A DNA stretch of 64,000 nt. Origin: Roseicyclus sp. GTDB taxonomy: Bacteria; Pseudomonadota; Alphaproteobacteria; Rhodobacterales; Rhodobacteraceae. This document shows, in pieces, positions 35,644 through 45,428 of the stretch; the stretch's first letter is position 1; each line of letters opens with the position of its first letter. The notes under the pieces are model-generated. The model was not told where the DNA came from. It did no database searches and was given only the letters and a program-made list of their open reading frames with translations. Where the stretch lies: NCBI RefSeq assembly GCF_018402035.1, contig NZ_JAGYJN010000002.1, positions 248,001 to 312,000 of the forward strand, in the 5' to 3' direction. The position numbers were made by a program, and so were the translations under genes.

Positions 35644-36493
35644 CGGCATAGGCCATGGCAATCAAAGCGGCGACATCAGCCTCGGCCAGACCGGCATCGA
35701 TGGCCGCTGCAATCATCGCATGTGCCGCGTCAAGCGTCGGGGTGGCAACCCCCGCCTCGGCGGCGATACGGCGGAAGACATCGTTATCCTTGGCCACGCC
35801 GCGAATGGGAAAGCCTACGCTCGCGTCATGGCCCAAGATGCGCGGCATCCGATCTTTCAGCACCGGCGCACCCGCAGGCCCACCGCTGAGGATCGTCACT
35901 GCCATCTCAAGCGACAGGCCAGCATGACGGGCCACGCGCATCTGTTCAGCCAGACCCGCAAAATAGCTTTGCATCATCGCGTTGTTGATCGATTTCATCA
36001 CCAGCCCGGTGCCAAGCGGACCGACATGAAAGATCCGCCCTGAAAGCGGCGCAAGTGCTGCCTGTGCGCGGATCGCCGCCGCATGGCAACCGCCGACGAA
36101 TATCCCGCAACTGCCGCTTGCCACCATTTCCGGGCCGCCCGAGATCGGCGCATCGGCCAAATGCGCCCCGGCAGCTTCGATTTGCGCGGCATAGGCCAAC
36201 AGCGTGCCGGGAACGATGGTGCTGGTGTCGATGACGAGTTTCCCGCCAAGCGGGCAATCAAGCAGCGCGGCAAGCGTTTCGCTGACCGCCGCATCATCAA
36301 ACAAGCTCAACACGATGACATCGGCGCGCGCCACAAGGGAAAACAGGTCAGGGGCAGTTGGCACATGCGCAACAGTGCGCCCGCTGCGCGTCCATCCCGT
36401 GACAGGAACGGCTTGCGCGGCATAACGTGTGGCGATTTCGCTTCCCATGCGGCCCAAGCCGATGACGCCGATCCGATCCATGCCTACCCCCAT
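35636..36493 (-). CDS. NAD(P)-dependent beta-hydroxyacid dehydrogenase (HIBADH family)
   Basis: This 285-residue protein belongs to the 3-hydroxyisobutyrate/6-phosphogluconate dehydrogenase superfamily. It has a Rossmann motif (IGVIGLGRMGSEIATRY), a substrate loop (LADAPISGGPEMVASGS) and the catalytic Lys region (GLVMKSINNAMMQSYFAGLAE). A late GVAKDNDVFRRIAAEAG matches the family's C-terminal motif. The natural substrate may be a hydroxyacid or tartronate semialdehyde. The ATG at 36493 is favoured by AAGGG seven bases upstream; 36481 is an alternative. It is the first gene of a three-gene operon with the PhnM-like and DMT transporter genes. Confidence 0.87.
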   Translation of the reverse strand: MGVGMDRIGVIGLGRMGSEIATRYAAQAVPVTGWTRSGRTVAHVPTAPDLFSLVARADVIVLSLFDDAAVSETLAALLDCPLGGKLVIDTSTIVPGTLLAYAAQIEAAGAHLADAPISGGPEMVASGSCGIFVGGCHAAAIRAQAALAPLSGRIFHVGPLGTGLVMKSINNAMMQSYFAGLAEQMRVARHAGLSLEMAVTILSGGPAGAPVLKDRMPRILGHDASVGFPIRGVAKDNDVFRRIAAEAGVATPTLDAAHAMIAAAIDAGLAEADVAALIAMAYADA

Positions 36494-36550
36494 CGCTTTG
36501 CCCTTGGACCATGCCATGCGGGCCGAGCGGGAACAACCAAGCCCGCGCCC

Positions 36551-36583
36551 CAAAACAAAAGGGGCCGCAAGCTGCGGCCCCTT
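36551..36583 (-). terminator. Rho-independent terminator of groES-groEL
   Basis: On the minus strand GGGGCCGCA-GCT-TGCGGCCCC (complement of 36561-36581) is followed by TTTTGTTTTG, 27 bp past the groEL stop. Confidence 0.92.
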
Positions 36584-36607
36584 CCGATCATGCAAATCGC
36601 GGTGCGA

Positions 36608-38305
<1,698 letters not shown>

Positions 38306-38311
38306 TCATGC

Positions 38312-38599
38312 TCAGGCGGTGACGCCGAGGATGTCCGATTCCTTCATGATCAGCAGCTCTTCGCCGTCGATGGTGACCTCGGTGCCCGACCATTTGCCGA
38401 ACAAGATACGATCACCGGCCTTTACGGCCATTTCGATCAGCTCGCCTGAATCCTTGCGCGCGCCTGGGCCGCAAGCGATCACTTCGCCTTCGGAGGGCTT
38501 TTCCTTGGCGCTGTCGGGGATGATCAGACCACCCTTGGTCTTTTCATCGGACGCGATGCGGCGGACCAACACACGGTCATGCAGCGGTTTGAATGCCAT
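38312..38599 (-). CDS. groES: 10 kDa co-chaperonin GroES
   Basis: GroES (95 residues) is the heptameric lid for GroEL. Typical parts are [38 protein letters not shown] (mobile loop), [14 protein letters not shown] and [20 protein letters not shown]. It is the first gene of the groESL operon, with a perfect CIRCE operator 39 bp upstream of its start and a good sigma-70 promoter beyond it. Confidence 0.98.
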   Translation of the reverse strand: MAFKPLHDRVLVRRIASDEKTKGGLIIPDSAKEKPSEGEVIACGPGARKDSGELIEMAVKAGDRILFGKWSGTEVTIDGEELLIMKESDILGVTA

Positions 38600-38638
38600 C
38601 TCTCGAACTCTCCTCTCGGGTTCGGTTTATCTCAATCA

Positions 38639-38665
38639 TTAGCACTCATACCCGACGAGTGCTAA
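38639..38665. promoter_or_regulatory. CIRCE operator (HrcA site) of groESL
   Basis: TTAGCACTC (38639-38647), nine bases, then GAGTGCTAA (38657-38665) is an exact match to the CIRCE consensus. It lies just downstream of the promoter, where HrcA would block initiation until heat shock. Confidence 0.98.
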
Positions 38666-38672
38666 CACATGG

Positions 38673-38701
38673 CAGATAAGAAGGCGCGGCGGGTGTGTCA
38701 A
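38673..38701 (-). promoter_or_regulatory. Sigma-70-type promoter of groESL
   Basis: On the minus strand a consensus -35 TTGACA (complement of 38696-38701) is 17 bases from TATCTG (complement of 38673-38678). Transcription would start at the edge of the CIRCE palindrome. Confidence 0.8.
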
Positions 38702-38830
38702 CGGGCTCGCCACGCAAAAATGCACCTATGCCGCCAATCACGCGCGCCGCGACCCGCTACCCCGTGACAACGGGTGGGGCCAAAGCTATGAGGACGGCAA
38801 AATTCACTGCTTTTGCCTTAAGAGGACGCC

Positions 38831-39754
38831 ATGACAACGCTCGTATTCGGCCATAAATCGCCCGACACCGATTCCACCGGCTCGCCGATCATCTGGGCTT
38901 GGTATCTCAACGAGATTGTGGGCGAGACGGCCGAGGCGGTGTTGCTCGGTGAGCCCAATACCGAGGCGGCGTTTTTGCTGCAACGCTGGGATCTGCCAAA
39001 GCCGCGCATCATCGCCGATGTGGCGCCGGACCAAAAGGTTGTGATCGTCGACACCAATAACCCCGCCGAATTGCCCGCTGGCATCAACGCCGCCGATATC
39101 ACCGCCATCATCGACCATCACAAGCTGGTGGGCGGGCTTGAGACCAAGGGGCCGATTGCGATCCGGATGGAGCCATTGGCCTGCACCGCCACGATCATGC
39201 ACAAGATGATCGGCACGGACATGGACCGCGCCCCCGATTGGATCAAGGCCACGATCCTGACCTGCATCTTGTCCGATACGCTGGAATTCCGCTCGCCCAC
39301 CACCACCCCCGAAGATCGCGCGGTGGCAGAAGCGCTGGCCGCAGATTTGGGCATCGACATCCCAAGCTACGCCGCCGAAATGTTTGCCGCAAAATCCGAT
39401 GTCTCGGCCTTTTCCGAGGCAGAGCTGTTGCGCATGGACAGCAAGGAATATGAAGTGGGCGGCAAGCAGTTTCGCGTCAGCGTGCTAGAGACGACCTCGC
39501 CCGCGACCGTTTTGTCGCGCAAGGACGCGCTGATGGCCGCCATGCCCGGCGTGGCCGCCGCAGATGGGGCTGATCAGGTGCTTTTGTTCGTGGTCGATAT
39601 TTTGCGCGAAGAGGCAACGCTGTTGGTTCCCAACGCGCTTGTGGCGCAGATCGCGGCGAAAAGCTTTGGGGCCGATACCAAGGGGCAAGATACCGTGGTT
39701 CTGCCCGGCATCATGAGCCGCAAGAAGCAGATCATCCCCAATCTCGCGCTGTAA
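38831..39754 (+). CDS. ppaC: Manganese-dependent inorganic pyrophosphatase (family II)
   Basis: This 307-residue protein is a DHH-type pyrophosphatase that hydrolyses PPi from biosynthesis. The metal ligands are visible: GHKSPDTD (His8, Asp12, Asp14), VDTNN (Asp74) and DHH (95-97), plus a later SDT. The C-terminal DHHA2 domain ends with SRKKQIIPNL, the substrate-binding Lys/Arg motif. The ATG follows AAGAGGA. A terminator follows the stop. It stands alone, between groESL and a HAD gene. Confidence 0.95.
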   Translation: MTTLVFGHKSPDTDSTGSPIIWAWYLNEIVGETAEAVLLGEPNTEAAFLLQRWDLPKPRIIADVAPDQKVVIVDTNNPAELPAGINAADITAIIDHHKLVGGLETKGPIAIRMEPLACTATIMHKMIGTDMDRAPDWIKATILTCILSDTLEFRSPTTTPEDRAVAEALAADLGIDIPSYAAEMFAAKSDVSAFSEAELLRMDSKEYEVGGKQFRVSVLETTSPATVLSRKDALMAAMPGVAAADGADQVLLFVVDILREEATLLVPNALVAQIAAKSFGADTKGQDTVVLPGIMSRKKQIIPNLAL

Positions 39755-39776
39755 GACATCGCGCGCGCAGCTCATC

Positions 39777-39804
39777 GGGGCGGCCCCAAGGTGCCGCCCC
39801 TTTT
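39777..39804 (+). terminator. Rho-independent terminator of ppaC
   Basis: GGGGCGGC (39777-39784) pairs with GCCGCCCC (39793-39800) around an 8-base loop, followed by four T. Confidence 0.85.
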
Positions 39805-39874
39805 CGCAGCGCATGGCTGGCCCTAACCCACGCGCTCGCGTATGGGTGGCGCGACCCGAGAAAGGAGCCCGCCC

Positions 39875-40747
39875 ATGACCCGCATCATCGAGAGCCTTGC
39901 CGAAATCTCCAGCGCCTATGACGCGCTATTTTGCGATCTCTGGGGCTGCGTGCATGATGGTTTACGTGCCTTTCCCGCAGCAGTCGCAGCCTTGCAAGCC
40001 TATAAGGCGCAAGGCGGCATCGTGGTGCTGGTCACCAATTCACCCCGTCCGCGCGCATCGGTTGCGCGACAGCTCGACCGCATCGGGGTGCCGCGCGATT
40101 GCTGGGATGTGATCGCCACCTCGGGCGACAGCGCGCGTGCGGCCATGTTCGGCGGCGCGGTGGGCCACAAGGTCTGGCACATCGGTGAGCCGCAAGATGC
40201 TTCTTTCTTTGAGCCGCTCCAGATGTTGGACAACCCCGCGCCAATCACGCGCGTGGGGCTGGACGAGGCCGAAGGCATCGTTTGCACCGGCCCCTTCGAC
40301 CCGCAGGCCGACCCAAGCGTGATGCGCCCCCAATTTCTCTTGGCCAAAACGCGCGGGCTGAAACTGCTTTGCGCCAATCCCGATATTGTCGTGGATCGCG
40401 GCGAGACGCGCGAATGGTGCGCGGGCGCGCTGGCGCAGCTTTACACCGAGATGGGGGGCGAGAGCCTTTATTTCGGCAAGCCCCATCCGCCGATCTATGA
40501 TCTGGCGCGGCGGCGGCTGTCACAACTCGGCCACGATATCGCCAATGCGCGGATCTTGGCCGTGGGGGACGGTATTTTCACCGATGTGCAAGGTGGGATG
40601 GGCGAGAATATCGACACTTTGTTCATCTCGGGCGGGTTGGCCCGCGCGGAGACCGGCACCGCCGAACAGCCCGATCCGGCCCTTTTGGCGCGGTTCTTGA
40701 CGGGCGCGCAGATGGAGCCAGGCTACACCATCGGCATGCTGCGCTAA
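39875..40747 (+). CDS. HAD-superfamily class IIA hydrolase (TIGR01459-like)
   Basis: This 290-residue HAD phosphatase has FCDLWGCVHDGLRAFPAAV (motif I, nucleophile Asp), VLVTNSPRP (motif II), YFGKPHPPIYDLA (Lys, motif III) and AVGDGIFTDVQGGMG (motif IV). The class IIA cap domain lies between. Related proteins hydrolyse sugar phosphates or nucleotides; the exact substrate is unknown. The ATG at 39875 follows AAAGGAG. A repeat-rich intergenic region of 248 bp follows. Confidence 0.88.
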   Translation: MTRIIESLAEISSAYDALFCDLWGCVHDGLRAFPAAVAALQAYKAQGGIVVLVTNSPRPRASVARQLDRIGVPRDCWDVIATSGDSARAAMFGGAVGHKVWHIGEPQDASFFEPLQMLDNPAPITRVGLDEAEGIVCTGPFDPQADPSVMRPQFLLAKTRGLKLLCANPDIVVDRGETREWCAGALAQLYTEMGGESLYFGKPHPPIYDLARRRLSQLGHDIANARILAVGDGIFTDVQGGMGENIDTLFISGGLARAETGTAEQPDPALLARFLTGAQMEPGYTIGMLR

Positions 40748-40822
40748 GCGATCCGAGGGGTGTGCTGCGCGTCGTATGCAGCCCCGTGCCGGCATGCTGC
40801 CCCCGCACCCATACACCTTGAC

Positions 40823-40874
40823 GGGGGGACGCTGTCCCCCCGCACCCCCCTGGAGTATTTAGAAAGCAAAGACG
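40823..40874. repeat. Hairpin plus GGAGTATTT repeat, copy D
   Basis: GGGGGGAC-GCT-GTCCCCCC is followed by GCACCCCCCTGGAGTATTTA and GAAAGCAAAGACGG. The tail is nearly identical to copy B at 15741. It lies 3' of the HAD gene. Confidence 0.8.
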
Positions 40875-40932
40875 GAGTGACGCGCGCGCAACATAGTTGC
40901 TATTATTGTCTATTTTTGTTCTTTTTATTTCT

Positions 40933-40947
40933 TTCTGCATTGCAGAA
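40933..40947. promoter_or_regulatory. TTCTGCATTGCAGAA palindrome, candidate PhaR operator
   Basis: A perfect 15-base palindrome lies 49 bp before the PhaJ-like start, next to an unusually AT-rich stretch (40896-40935). It contains CTGC-ATT-GCAG, the CTGCN3GCAG pattern reported for the PHA repressor PhaR of Paracoccus. Assignment to PhaR is an inference. Confidence 0.6.
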
Positions 40948-40995
40948 TGACTGAAGTCGGGCTATGAACCCTGCATATCGTAGGAATCGCCGCCC

Positions 40996-41439
40996 ATGCT
41001 CGACAACATCACCACTGGCACCATCGTCATCGAGGATCTCGAGATCGGGATGAAGCGTTCGCTTCAAAAACTGGTGACCGATCAAGATATCGCGCTCTTC
41101 GCGCAGATCTCGACCGATCATAACCCGGTGCATCTGGATGATGATTATGCCCGCGATACGATTTTCGAGGGCCGCATCGCGCATGGCATGCTGACCGCGG
41201 GTCTGATCTCGGCGGTGATCGGCGAGCAGTTGCCGGGCCATGGCACCGTTTATCTCGGGCAGACGTTGAAATTCATGGCACCCGTGCGCCCCGGTGACAT
41301 GGTGCTGGCCGAGGTCGAGGTGACCGAGATCGACCATAGCCGCCGCCGCGTAACGCTGGCCACCCATTGCAAGGTGGGCAAGACCGTCGTGCTGAAAGGC
41401 GAGGCCGTGGTCTTGGCCCCCTCGCGAAAGTTCGACTGA
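40996..41439 (+). CDS. MaoC family (R)-specific enoyl-CoA hydratase, PhaJ-like
   Basis: This 147-residue single hot-dog-fold protein carries the hydratase 2 motif: FAQISTDHNPVHLDDDYA, with predicted catalytic Asp41 and His46. It also has FEGRIAHGMLTAGLISAVIGEQLPG and YLGQTLKFMAPVRPGD, close in pattern to PhaJ. PhaJ turns trans-2-enoyl-CoA into (R)-3-hydroxyacyl-CoA, linking fatty acid oxidation to polyhydroxyalkanoate synthesis. A CTGCN3GCAG palindrome upstream supports PHA-type control. ribF follows on the same strand after 48 bp. Confidence 0.88.
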   Translation: MLDNITTGTIVIEDLEIGMKRSLQKLVTDQDIALFAQISTDHNPVHLDDDYARDTIFEGRIAHGMLTAGLISAVIGEQLPGHGTVYLGQTLKFMAPVRPGDMVLAEVEVTEIDHSRRRVTLATHCKVGKTVVLKGEAVVLAPSRKFD

Positions 41440-41487
41440 CGCGGGCGGCGCTTGCGCATCATCGCGGGGGCGGCTACGCCAAGCGCC

Positions 41488-42414
41488 ATGCGGATTTTGC
41501 GCGACCCACAATACACCCGCCCGCAAGATCGCGGCGCATCGGCGGCCATCGGGAACTTCGATGGCGTGCACCGGGGCCATTGCCATGTGATCGATCTGGC
41601 CCGCAGGCCCGGCGCGCCCTTGGGCGTCGTGACATTTGAGCCGCATCCGCGCGCGTATTTCGCCCCCGATGCGCCGGCCTTTCGGCTCATGAATGCAAGT
41701 GCGCGGGCGCATCAGCTGGAAAAGCTGGGCGTTGAGATCTTGGCCGAACTCCCCTTTGACGCGCGGCTGGCTGGCCTATCGGCCGAGGCTTTCGCGCGCG
41801 ATATCTTGGCCCAAGGTTTGGGGCTAAGCCATGTGGTGGTCGGGGCGGATTTCTGTTTCGGACAAGGGCGCAGCGGCACCGCCCCGATGCTGCGCGATTT
41901 CGGGGCGCGTTTTGGCTTTGAGGTCACCATCGCCGATCTTTTGACCGCCGACGCGGGCGCTGTGTCGTCGACCGCCATCCGGGCGGCGCTCAGTGCGGGC
42001 AACCCGCGCGAGGCGGCCGCGATGCTGGGCCATTGGCACCGGATCGAGGGGCCGGTGCTGCATGGTGACAAGCGCGGGCGCGAATTGGGCTATCCCACCG
42101 CGAATATGGCGATCGAAGGGCTGCATGTGCCCAAACTTGGCGTTTATGCCGTGCTGGTCGATGTCTTGGATGGGCCGCATCAAGGCACCTATCACGGTGT
42201 CGCCAATCTGGGCATCCGACCCATGTTCATGCGTGAGACGCCCAATCTTGAGACATTCTTGTTCGACTTTTCCGGCGATCTTTATGGTGCCACCGTTTCT
42301 GTGGGGCTGGTGGCATATCTGCGCGGCGAGATGCGTTTTGATGGGCTAGATGCGCTGATCGTGCAGATGGACCAAGATAGCCGCGCCGCGCGCGCGGCCT
42401 TGGCGCTGACATGA
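41488..42414 (+). CDS. ribF: Bifunctional riboflavin kinase/FAD synthetase
   Basis: RibF (308 residues) makes FMN and then FAD from riboflavin. The N-terminal adenylyltransferase has AAIGNFDGVHRGHCHVID, VTFEPHPRAYF and VVVGADFCFGQGRSG, with STAIRAAL. The C-terminal flavokinase has GDKRGRELGYPTANM (PTAN motif) and YHGVANLGIRP...LETFLFDF. The start at ATG 41488 (MRILRD) is preferred over a TTG at 41452, although the ribosome site is weak. The stop overlaps the ycgN-like start (ATGA). Confidence 0.95.
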   Translation: MRILRDPQYTRPQDRGASAAIGNFDGVHRGHCHVIDLARRPGAPLGVVTFEPHPRAYFAPDAPAFRLMNASARAHQLEKLGVEILAELPFDARLAGLSAEAFARDILAQGLGLSHVVVGADFCFGQGRSGTAPMLRDFGARFGFEVTIADLLTADAGAVSSTAIRAALSAGNPREAAAMLGHWHRIEGPVLHGDKRGRELGYPTANMAIEGLHVPKLGVYAVLVDVLDGPHQGTYHGVANLGIRPMFMRETPNLETFLFDFSGDLYGATVSVGLVAYLRGEMRFDGLDALIVQMDQDSRAARAALALT

Positions 42415-42857
42415 GGGACCGCTTTTGGGAGCGCGTGCCGATGGATCGCATGACGCCCGCGGAATGGGAAGCGCTGTGCGATGGTTGCGGCAAATGCTGC
42501 CTCAACAAGCTCGAAGATGAAGAGACAGGCGAGGTCGCGCTGACACGCGTCGCCTGTCGCCTGCTTGATGATGAAAGCTGCCGCTGCGGGCAGTATGAGA
42601 TTCGCAAAACGCTCGTGCCGGAATGTATCCGCCTGACGCCACAGACCATGGGAGATGTGGCCTATTTCATGCCACAGACCTGCGCCTATCGGTTGTTGCA
42701 TGAGGGAAAGCCGCTGTCATGGTGGCATCCGCTGGTCTCGGGTGACCCCGAAAGCGTGCATCAGGCAGGGATCAGCATGCGCGGCCTCACGGTGCCGGAA
42801 TTCGAGGTGCCCGAGGAAGAGTGGGACGATTACATCATCGAGGAGCCGGGCACATGA
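42411..42857 (+). CDS. YcgN family cysteine cluster protein
   Basis: This 148-residue protein has many conserved cysteines: CDGCGKCCLNKLED near residues 23-36, then TRVACRLLDDESCRCGQYEIR, VPECIRLT and MPQTCAYRLL. This YcgN/UPF0260 pattern suggests a metal or iron-sulfur centre, but the function is unknown. The C-terminal half (LSWWHPLVSGDPESVHQAGI, VPEEEWDDYIIEEP) is typical of the family. It is coupled to ribF upstream and threonine aldolase downstream by ATGA overlaps. Confidence 0.93.
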   Translation: MRDRFWERVPMDRMTPAEWEALCDGCGKCCLNKLEDEETGEVALTRVACRLLDDESCRCGQYEIRKTLVPECIRLTPQTMGDVAYFMPQTCAYRLLHEGKPLSWWHPLVSGDPESVHQAGISMRGLTVPEFEVPEEEWDDYIIEEPGT

Positions 42858-43900
42858 TGTTTGCCAGTGACAATACCGGGCCGGTGCATCCCAAGATCAT
42901 GGATGCCGTCATGGGCGCCAATGATGGCTACGCCATGCCCTATGGCAATGACGCCATCACCGCCGCCGCGCGCGACGCGGTGCGCGGATTGTTCGAAGCA
43001 CCCGAGGCGGCGGTGGAATTCGTGGCCACCGGCAGCGTGGCCAATGCGCTGGCCTTGGCCTGTTTGGCAAAGCCTTGGGATGGCGTGTTTTGTCACCGCA
43101 CCGCGCATGTGGAAGAGGATGAATGCGGCGCGCCCGATTTCTATTCAGGGGCTAAGACGATTCTCATCGATGGCGCGGATGGTAAGATCACGCCCGAGGG
43201 GCTTGAGGCCGCGATCATGCAGTGCAAGGGGCGTGGCGTGCATGGCGCACAGCCCGGCCCACTGACCCTGACCAATATCACCGAACGCGGCACGGCCTAT
43301 AGCTTGGCTGAGATCCGCGCGCTCACCGCCGTCGCACGCGCGCATGGCTTGGCGACCCATCTTGACGGGGCGCGCTTTGCCAATGCCTGCGCAGCGCTCG
43401 GATGCAGCCCGGCCGAGATGACCTGGCAAGCGGGCATCGATGCGGTCAGCTTTGGCGGCACCAAGAACGGCTGCATGGGGGTGGAGGCGGTGGTGATGTT
43501 CGACCCCGCCCATGGGCGCGAATTGGCGCTGCGCCGCAAGCGCGGGGGGCATCTGTTTTCCAAGCATCGCTATTTGTCCGCACAAATGGTGCCCTACTGC
43601 CAAGATGGGCTTTGGCGTGAGATGGCCGTGGCCGCCAATGCGCGCATGGCGCAGTTGGTGCAGGGTTTAGCGCGGGTTCCGGGCGCGCATCTCTGCCATC
43701 CTGCTGCGGGCAATCTCGCCTTTATCGAGGTGCCCCGCGCAGCCCATGCGCGCGCTTTTTCAGCTGGGGCGATATACTATCTCTTTGGCGGCACGCTCGA
43801 CGATGGGCCAGCCGATGCGCAGCTGCGCTGCCGGATCGTATGCGATTGGGCCAAGACGCCCGAAGATGTCGAGCGCTTGCTGGCGGCTTGGGCGGGGTAG
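42854..43900 (+). CDS. ltaE: Low-specificity L-threonine aldolase
   Basis: This 348-residue PLP enzyme cleaves L-threonine or allo-threonine to glycine and acetaldehyde. The pattern is MMFASDNTGPVHPKIMDAVM, FVATGSVANALAL, FCHRTAHVEEDECGAPDF, THLDGARFANACAALG and SFGGTKNGCMGVEAV, in which the Lys binds PLP. The start ATG at 42854 overlaps the ycgN stop (ATGA). A two-hairpin repeat begins at the last base of the stop codon, and the next gene converges. Confidence 0.92.
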   Translation: MMFASDNTGPVHPKIMDAVMGANDGYAMPYGNDAITAAARDAVRGLFEAPEAAVEFVATGSVANALALACLAKPWDGVFCHRTAHVEEDECGAPDFYSGAKTILIDGADGKITPEGLEAAIMQCKGRGVHGAQPGPLTLTNITERGTAYSLAEIRALTAVARAHGLATHLDGARFANACAALGCSPAEMTWQAGIDAVSFGGTKNGCMGVEAVVMFDPAHGRELALRRKRGGHLFSKHRYLSAQMVPYCQDGLWREMAVAANARMAQLVQGLARVPGAHLCHPAAGNLAFIEVPRAAHARAFSAGAIYYLFGGTLDDGPADAQLRCRIVCDWAKTPEDVERLLAAWAG

Positions 43901-43943
43901 CGTTTTCCTTCAGGAAAACGCACGGAAAACCCTAGGTTTTCCG
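43900..43943. repeat. Double hairpin (GCGTTTTCC and GGAAAACC type)
   Basis: A 9-bp stem GCGTTTTCC-TTCA-GGAAAACGC (43900-43921) is followed by CGGAAAACC-CTA-GGTTTTCCG (43923-43943) and then CCCCCTC. It has the same order and cores as the cluster at 4454, again between convergent genes. Confidence 0.75.
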
Positions 43944-43948
43944 CCCCC

Positions 43949-44716
43949 TCAATCCAAGAGCGTTGTAATCTCAGCGGCGACTGCGGCGGGATGGGTGATC
44001 GGGGCCATATGGCCCGCACCCAGAGCAACCGCGCGGCGCGCCTGCGGGATGGCTGCAGCCAAGGCTGCTTGAATTTCTGCGATAACAGGCGGTGAGCGAT
44101 CACCTTCGATCAGCAGGGTGGGACAGCGCAACTGCCCCAAACGCGGCAAAAGATTTGCGCGGTCCTCCTCCAGCACGGGCGCACTTTCCGGCACGACCCA
44201 GATCCGCGCGGCCATATAGGCGCGCTGCGCCTCTGGCATGGCGGAGAATGGCACGCCGCCGCCCCATTCCGCCAAGAAATGCGCAGCCGCCGCGTCAAGA
44301 TCGCCTGCCGCAAGCAAGGGGCCAAGCCCGGCCATCATGGCGCGATGCTTTTGCCAACCGGGTTGACCCTTTGCTGCTGCGAAAAGCACCGGCTCGATCA
44401 GCGTCAGGCTGGCTACCCGCGCCGGATGGTCGAGCGCCAGCCGCAAGGCGACGCTTGCGCCGAAGCTATGGCCAATCAGATGACTGGGCGCATCGGGCAG
44501 ATGGCCCAAGGCCAAGTCGGTGCAATGATCGTGATAATCACGGCGAGGGTCGCGCGCCGGGCCGCGCCCATGACCGACCAGATCGGGCGCGACAGATGCG
44601 CAACGATCCGCCAAGGCGCGCGCCACACCGTCCCACGCGCCCGCATGGGCAAGCGAGCAATGCAGCAGCATCGCCACCGCGCCCGCATCGCCCCAGCGCC
44701 TGATCCCTGCAATCAC
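43949..44716 (-). CDS. Alpha/beta hydrolase
   Basis: This 255-residue hydrolase shows AMLLHCSLAHAGAWDGVARAL (the oxyanion region, with HCSLAH replacing the usual HGxxG). DLVGHGRGPARDPRRDYHDH, the nucleophile elbow LIGHSFGASVAL and the late His in ALGAGHMAPITHP complete the pattern. The cap is moderate. The substrate is unknown. The start is probably the GTG at 44716, which overlaps the upstream stop (GTGA); a longer frame to 44767 would lie inside the neighbour. It is an operon with the DsbA-like isomerase gene. Confidence 0.83.
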   Translation of the reverse strand: MIAGIRRWGDAGAVAMLLHCSLAHAGAWDGVARALADRCASVAPDLVGHGRGPARDPRRDYHDHCTDLALGHLPDAPSHLIGHSFGASVALRLALDHPARVASLTLIEPVLFAAAKGQPGWQKHRAMMAGLGPLLAAGDLDAAAAHFLAEWGGGVPFSAMPEAQRAYMAARIWVVPESAPVLEEDRANLLPRLGQLRCPTLLIEGDRSPPVIAEIQAALAAAIPQARRAVALGAGHMAPITHPAAVAAEITTLLD

Positions 44717-45315
44717 AGCTTGCCGGAAAGAAACAGATCCAGATCCTCGATCCGGTCCTGACCCCAAAACTTCTCGGACCCGTTGACGATATAGAAAGGT
44801 GCGCCAAAGACACCGGCGGCGACCGCCTCTTCGGTGTTGCGGACATATTCCTCGGCACCGGCGAGCATTGCCATGCCCGCAAGGCCGCGATCAAAGCCTG
44901 CTTCGGCCAAGCAATCGGCGATCACATCATCCTCGGCAATATCGCGGCGGTCGCGCCACAGCGCCTTGGTAAAGGCATGCACCAGCTTGCCCAGATCACC
45001 GCCACCCGCATGTGATGCCGCGATAAACGCATATGCCGAGGGGGCCGCATTCACCGCGCGGAACGGCGGATCAAGATGCATGGGAAGGCCATGCTTGGCC
45101 GATAAACGGCGCAATTCCTGCGCGCGCAGCTCCAGGCGCGCGGGGTGACGCTCTTTCGGGGGCACGCCGCCCGTGCGGGGCAAAACCCCGCCTGTCAAAT
45201 CCACCGGCTTATAGCTGATCGTCGCGTCATTGCGCGCCGCCACCGCCTCCAAGCGCATCCCCGCAAGATAGGTAAAAGGGGACATAGTTGAGAAATAGTA
45301 GTCGATATGTGCCAT
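44713..45315 (-). CDS. 2-hydroxychromene-2-carboxylate isomerase (DsbA-like, GST kappa family)
   Basis: This 200-residue thioredoxin-fold protein begins IDYYFSTMSPFTYLAG, in which Ser replaces the redox cysteine, as in the HCCA isomerase/GST-kappa group. KALWRDRRDIAEDDVIADC and GVFGAPFYIVNGSEKFWGQDRIEDL are also typical. The classical enzyme uses glutathione in naphthalene breakdown; here, away from such genes, it may act on another aromatic or GSH-linked substrate. It is first in an operon with an alpha/beta hydrolase and divergent from prs. Confidence 0.9.
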   Translation of the reverse strand: MAHIDYYFSTMSPFTYLAGMRLEAVAARNDATISYKPVDLTGGVLPRTGGVPPKERHPARLELRAQELRRLSAKHGLPMHLDPPFRAVNAAPSAYAFIAASHAGGGDLGKLVHAFTKALWRDRRDIAEDDVIADCLAEAGFDRGLAGMAMLAGAEEYVRNTEEAVAAGVFGAPFYIVNGSEKFWGQDRIEDLDLFLSGKL

Positions 45316-45317
45316 AG

Positions 45318-45372
45318 GACACCCCTTCCCTTTTCGGCTTTGCGCGACACTAGCCGGGTGCTAGGGGGTGTC
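45318..45372. promoter_or_regulatory. Nested inverted repeats between the isomerase gene and prs
   Basis: GACACCCC (45318-45325) pairs with GGGGTGTC (45365-45372). Inside lies CTAGC-CGGGT-GCTAG (45350-45364). It is just upstream of the isomerase start, in the divergent promoter region. An operator is possible; no regulator is identified. Confidence 0.35.
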
Positions 45373-45428
45373 AACGCTTCGCGGTGGGGACTGCGCGCGA
45401 TGCTGCTGCCAAAGGGGACAAGATCACT

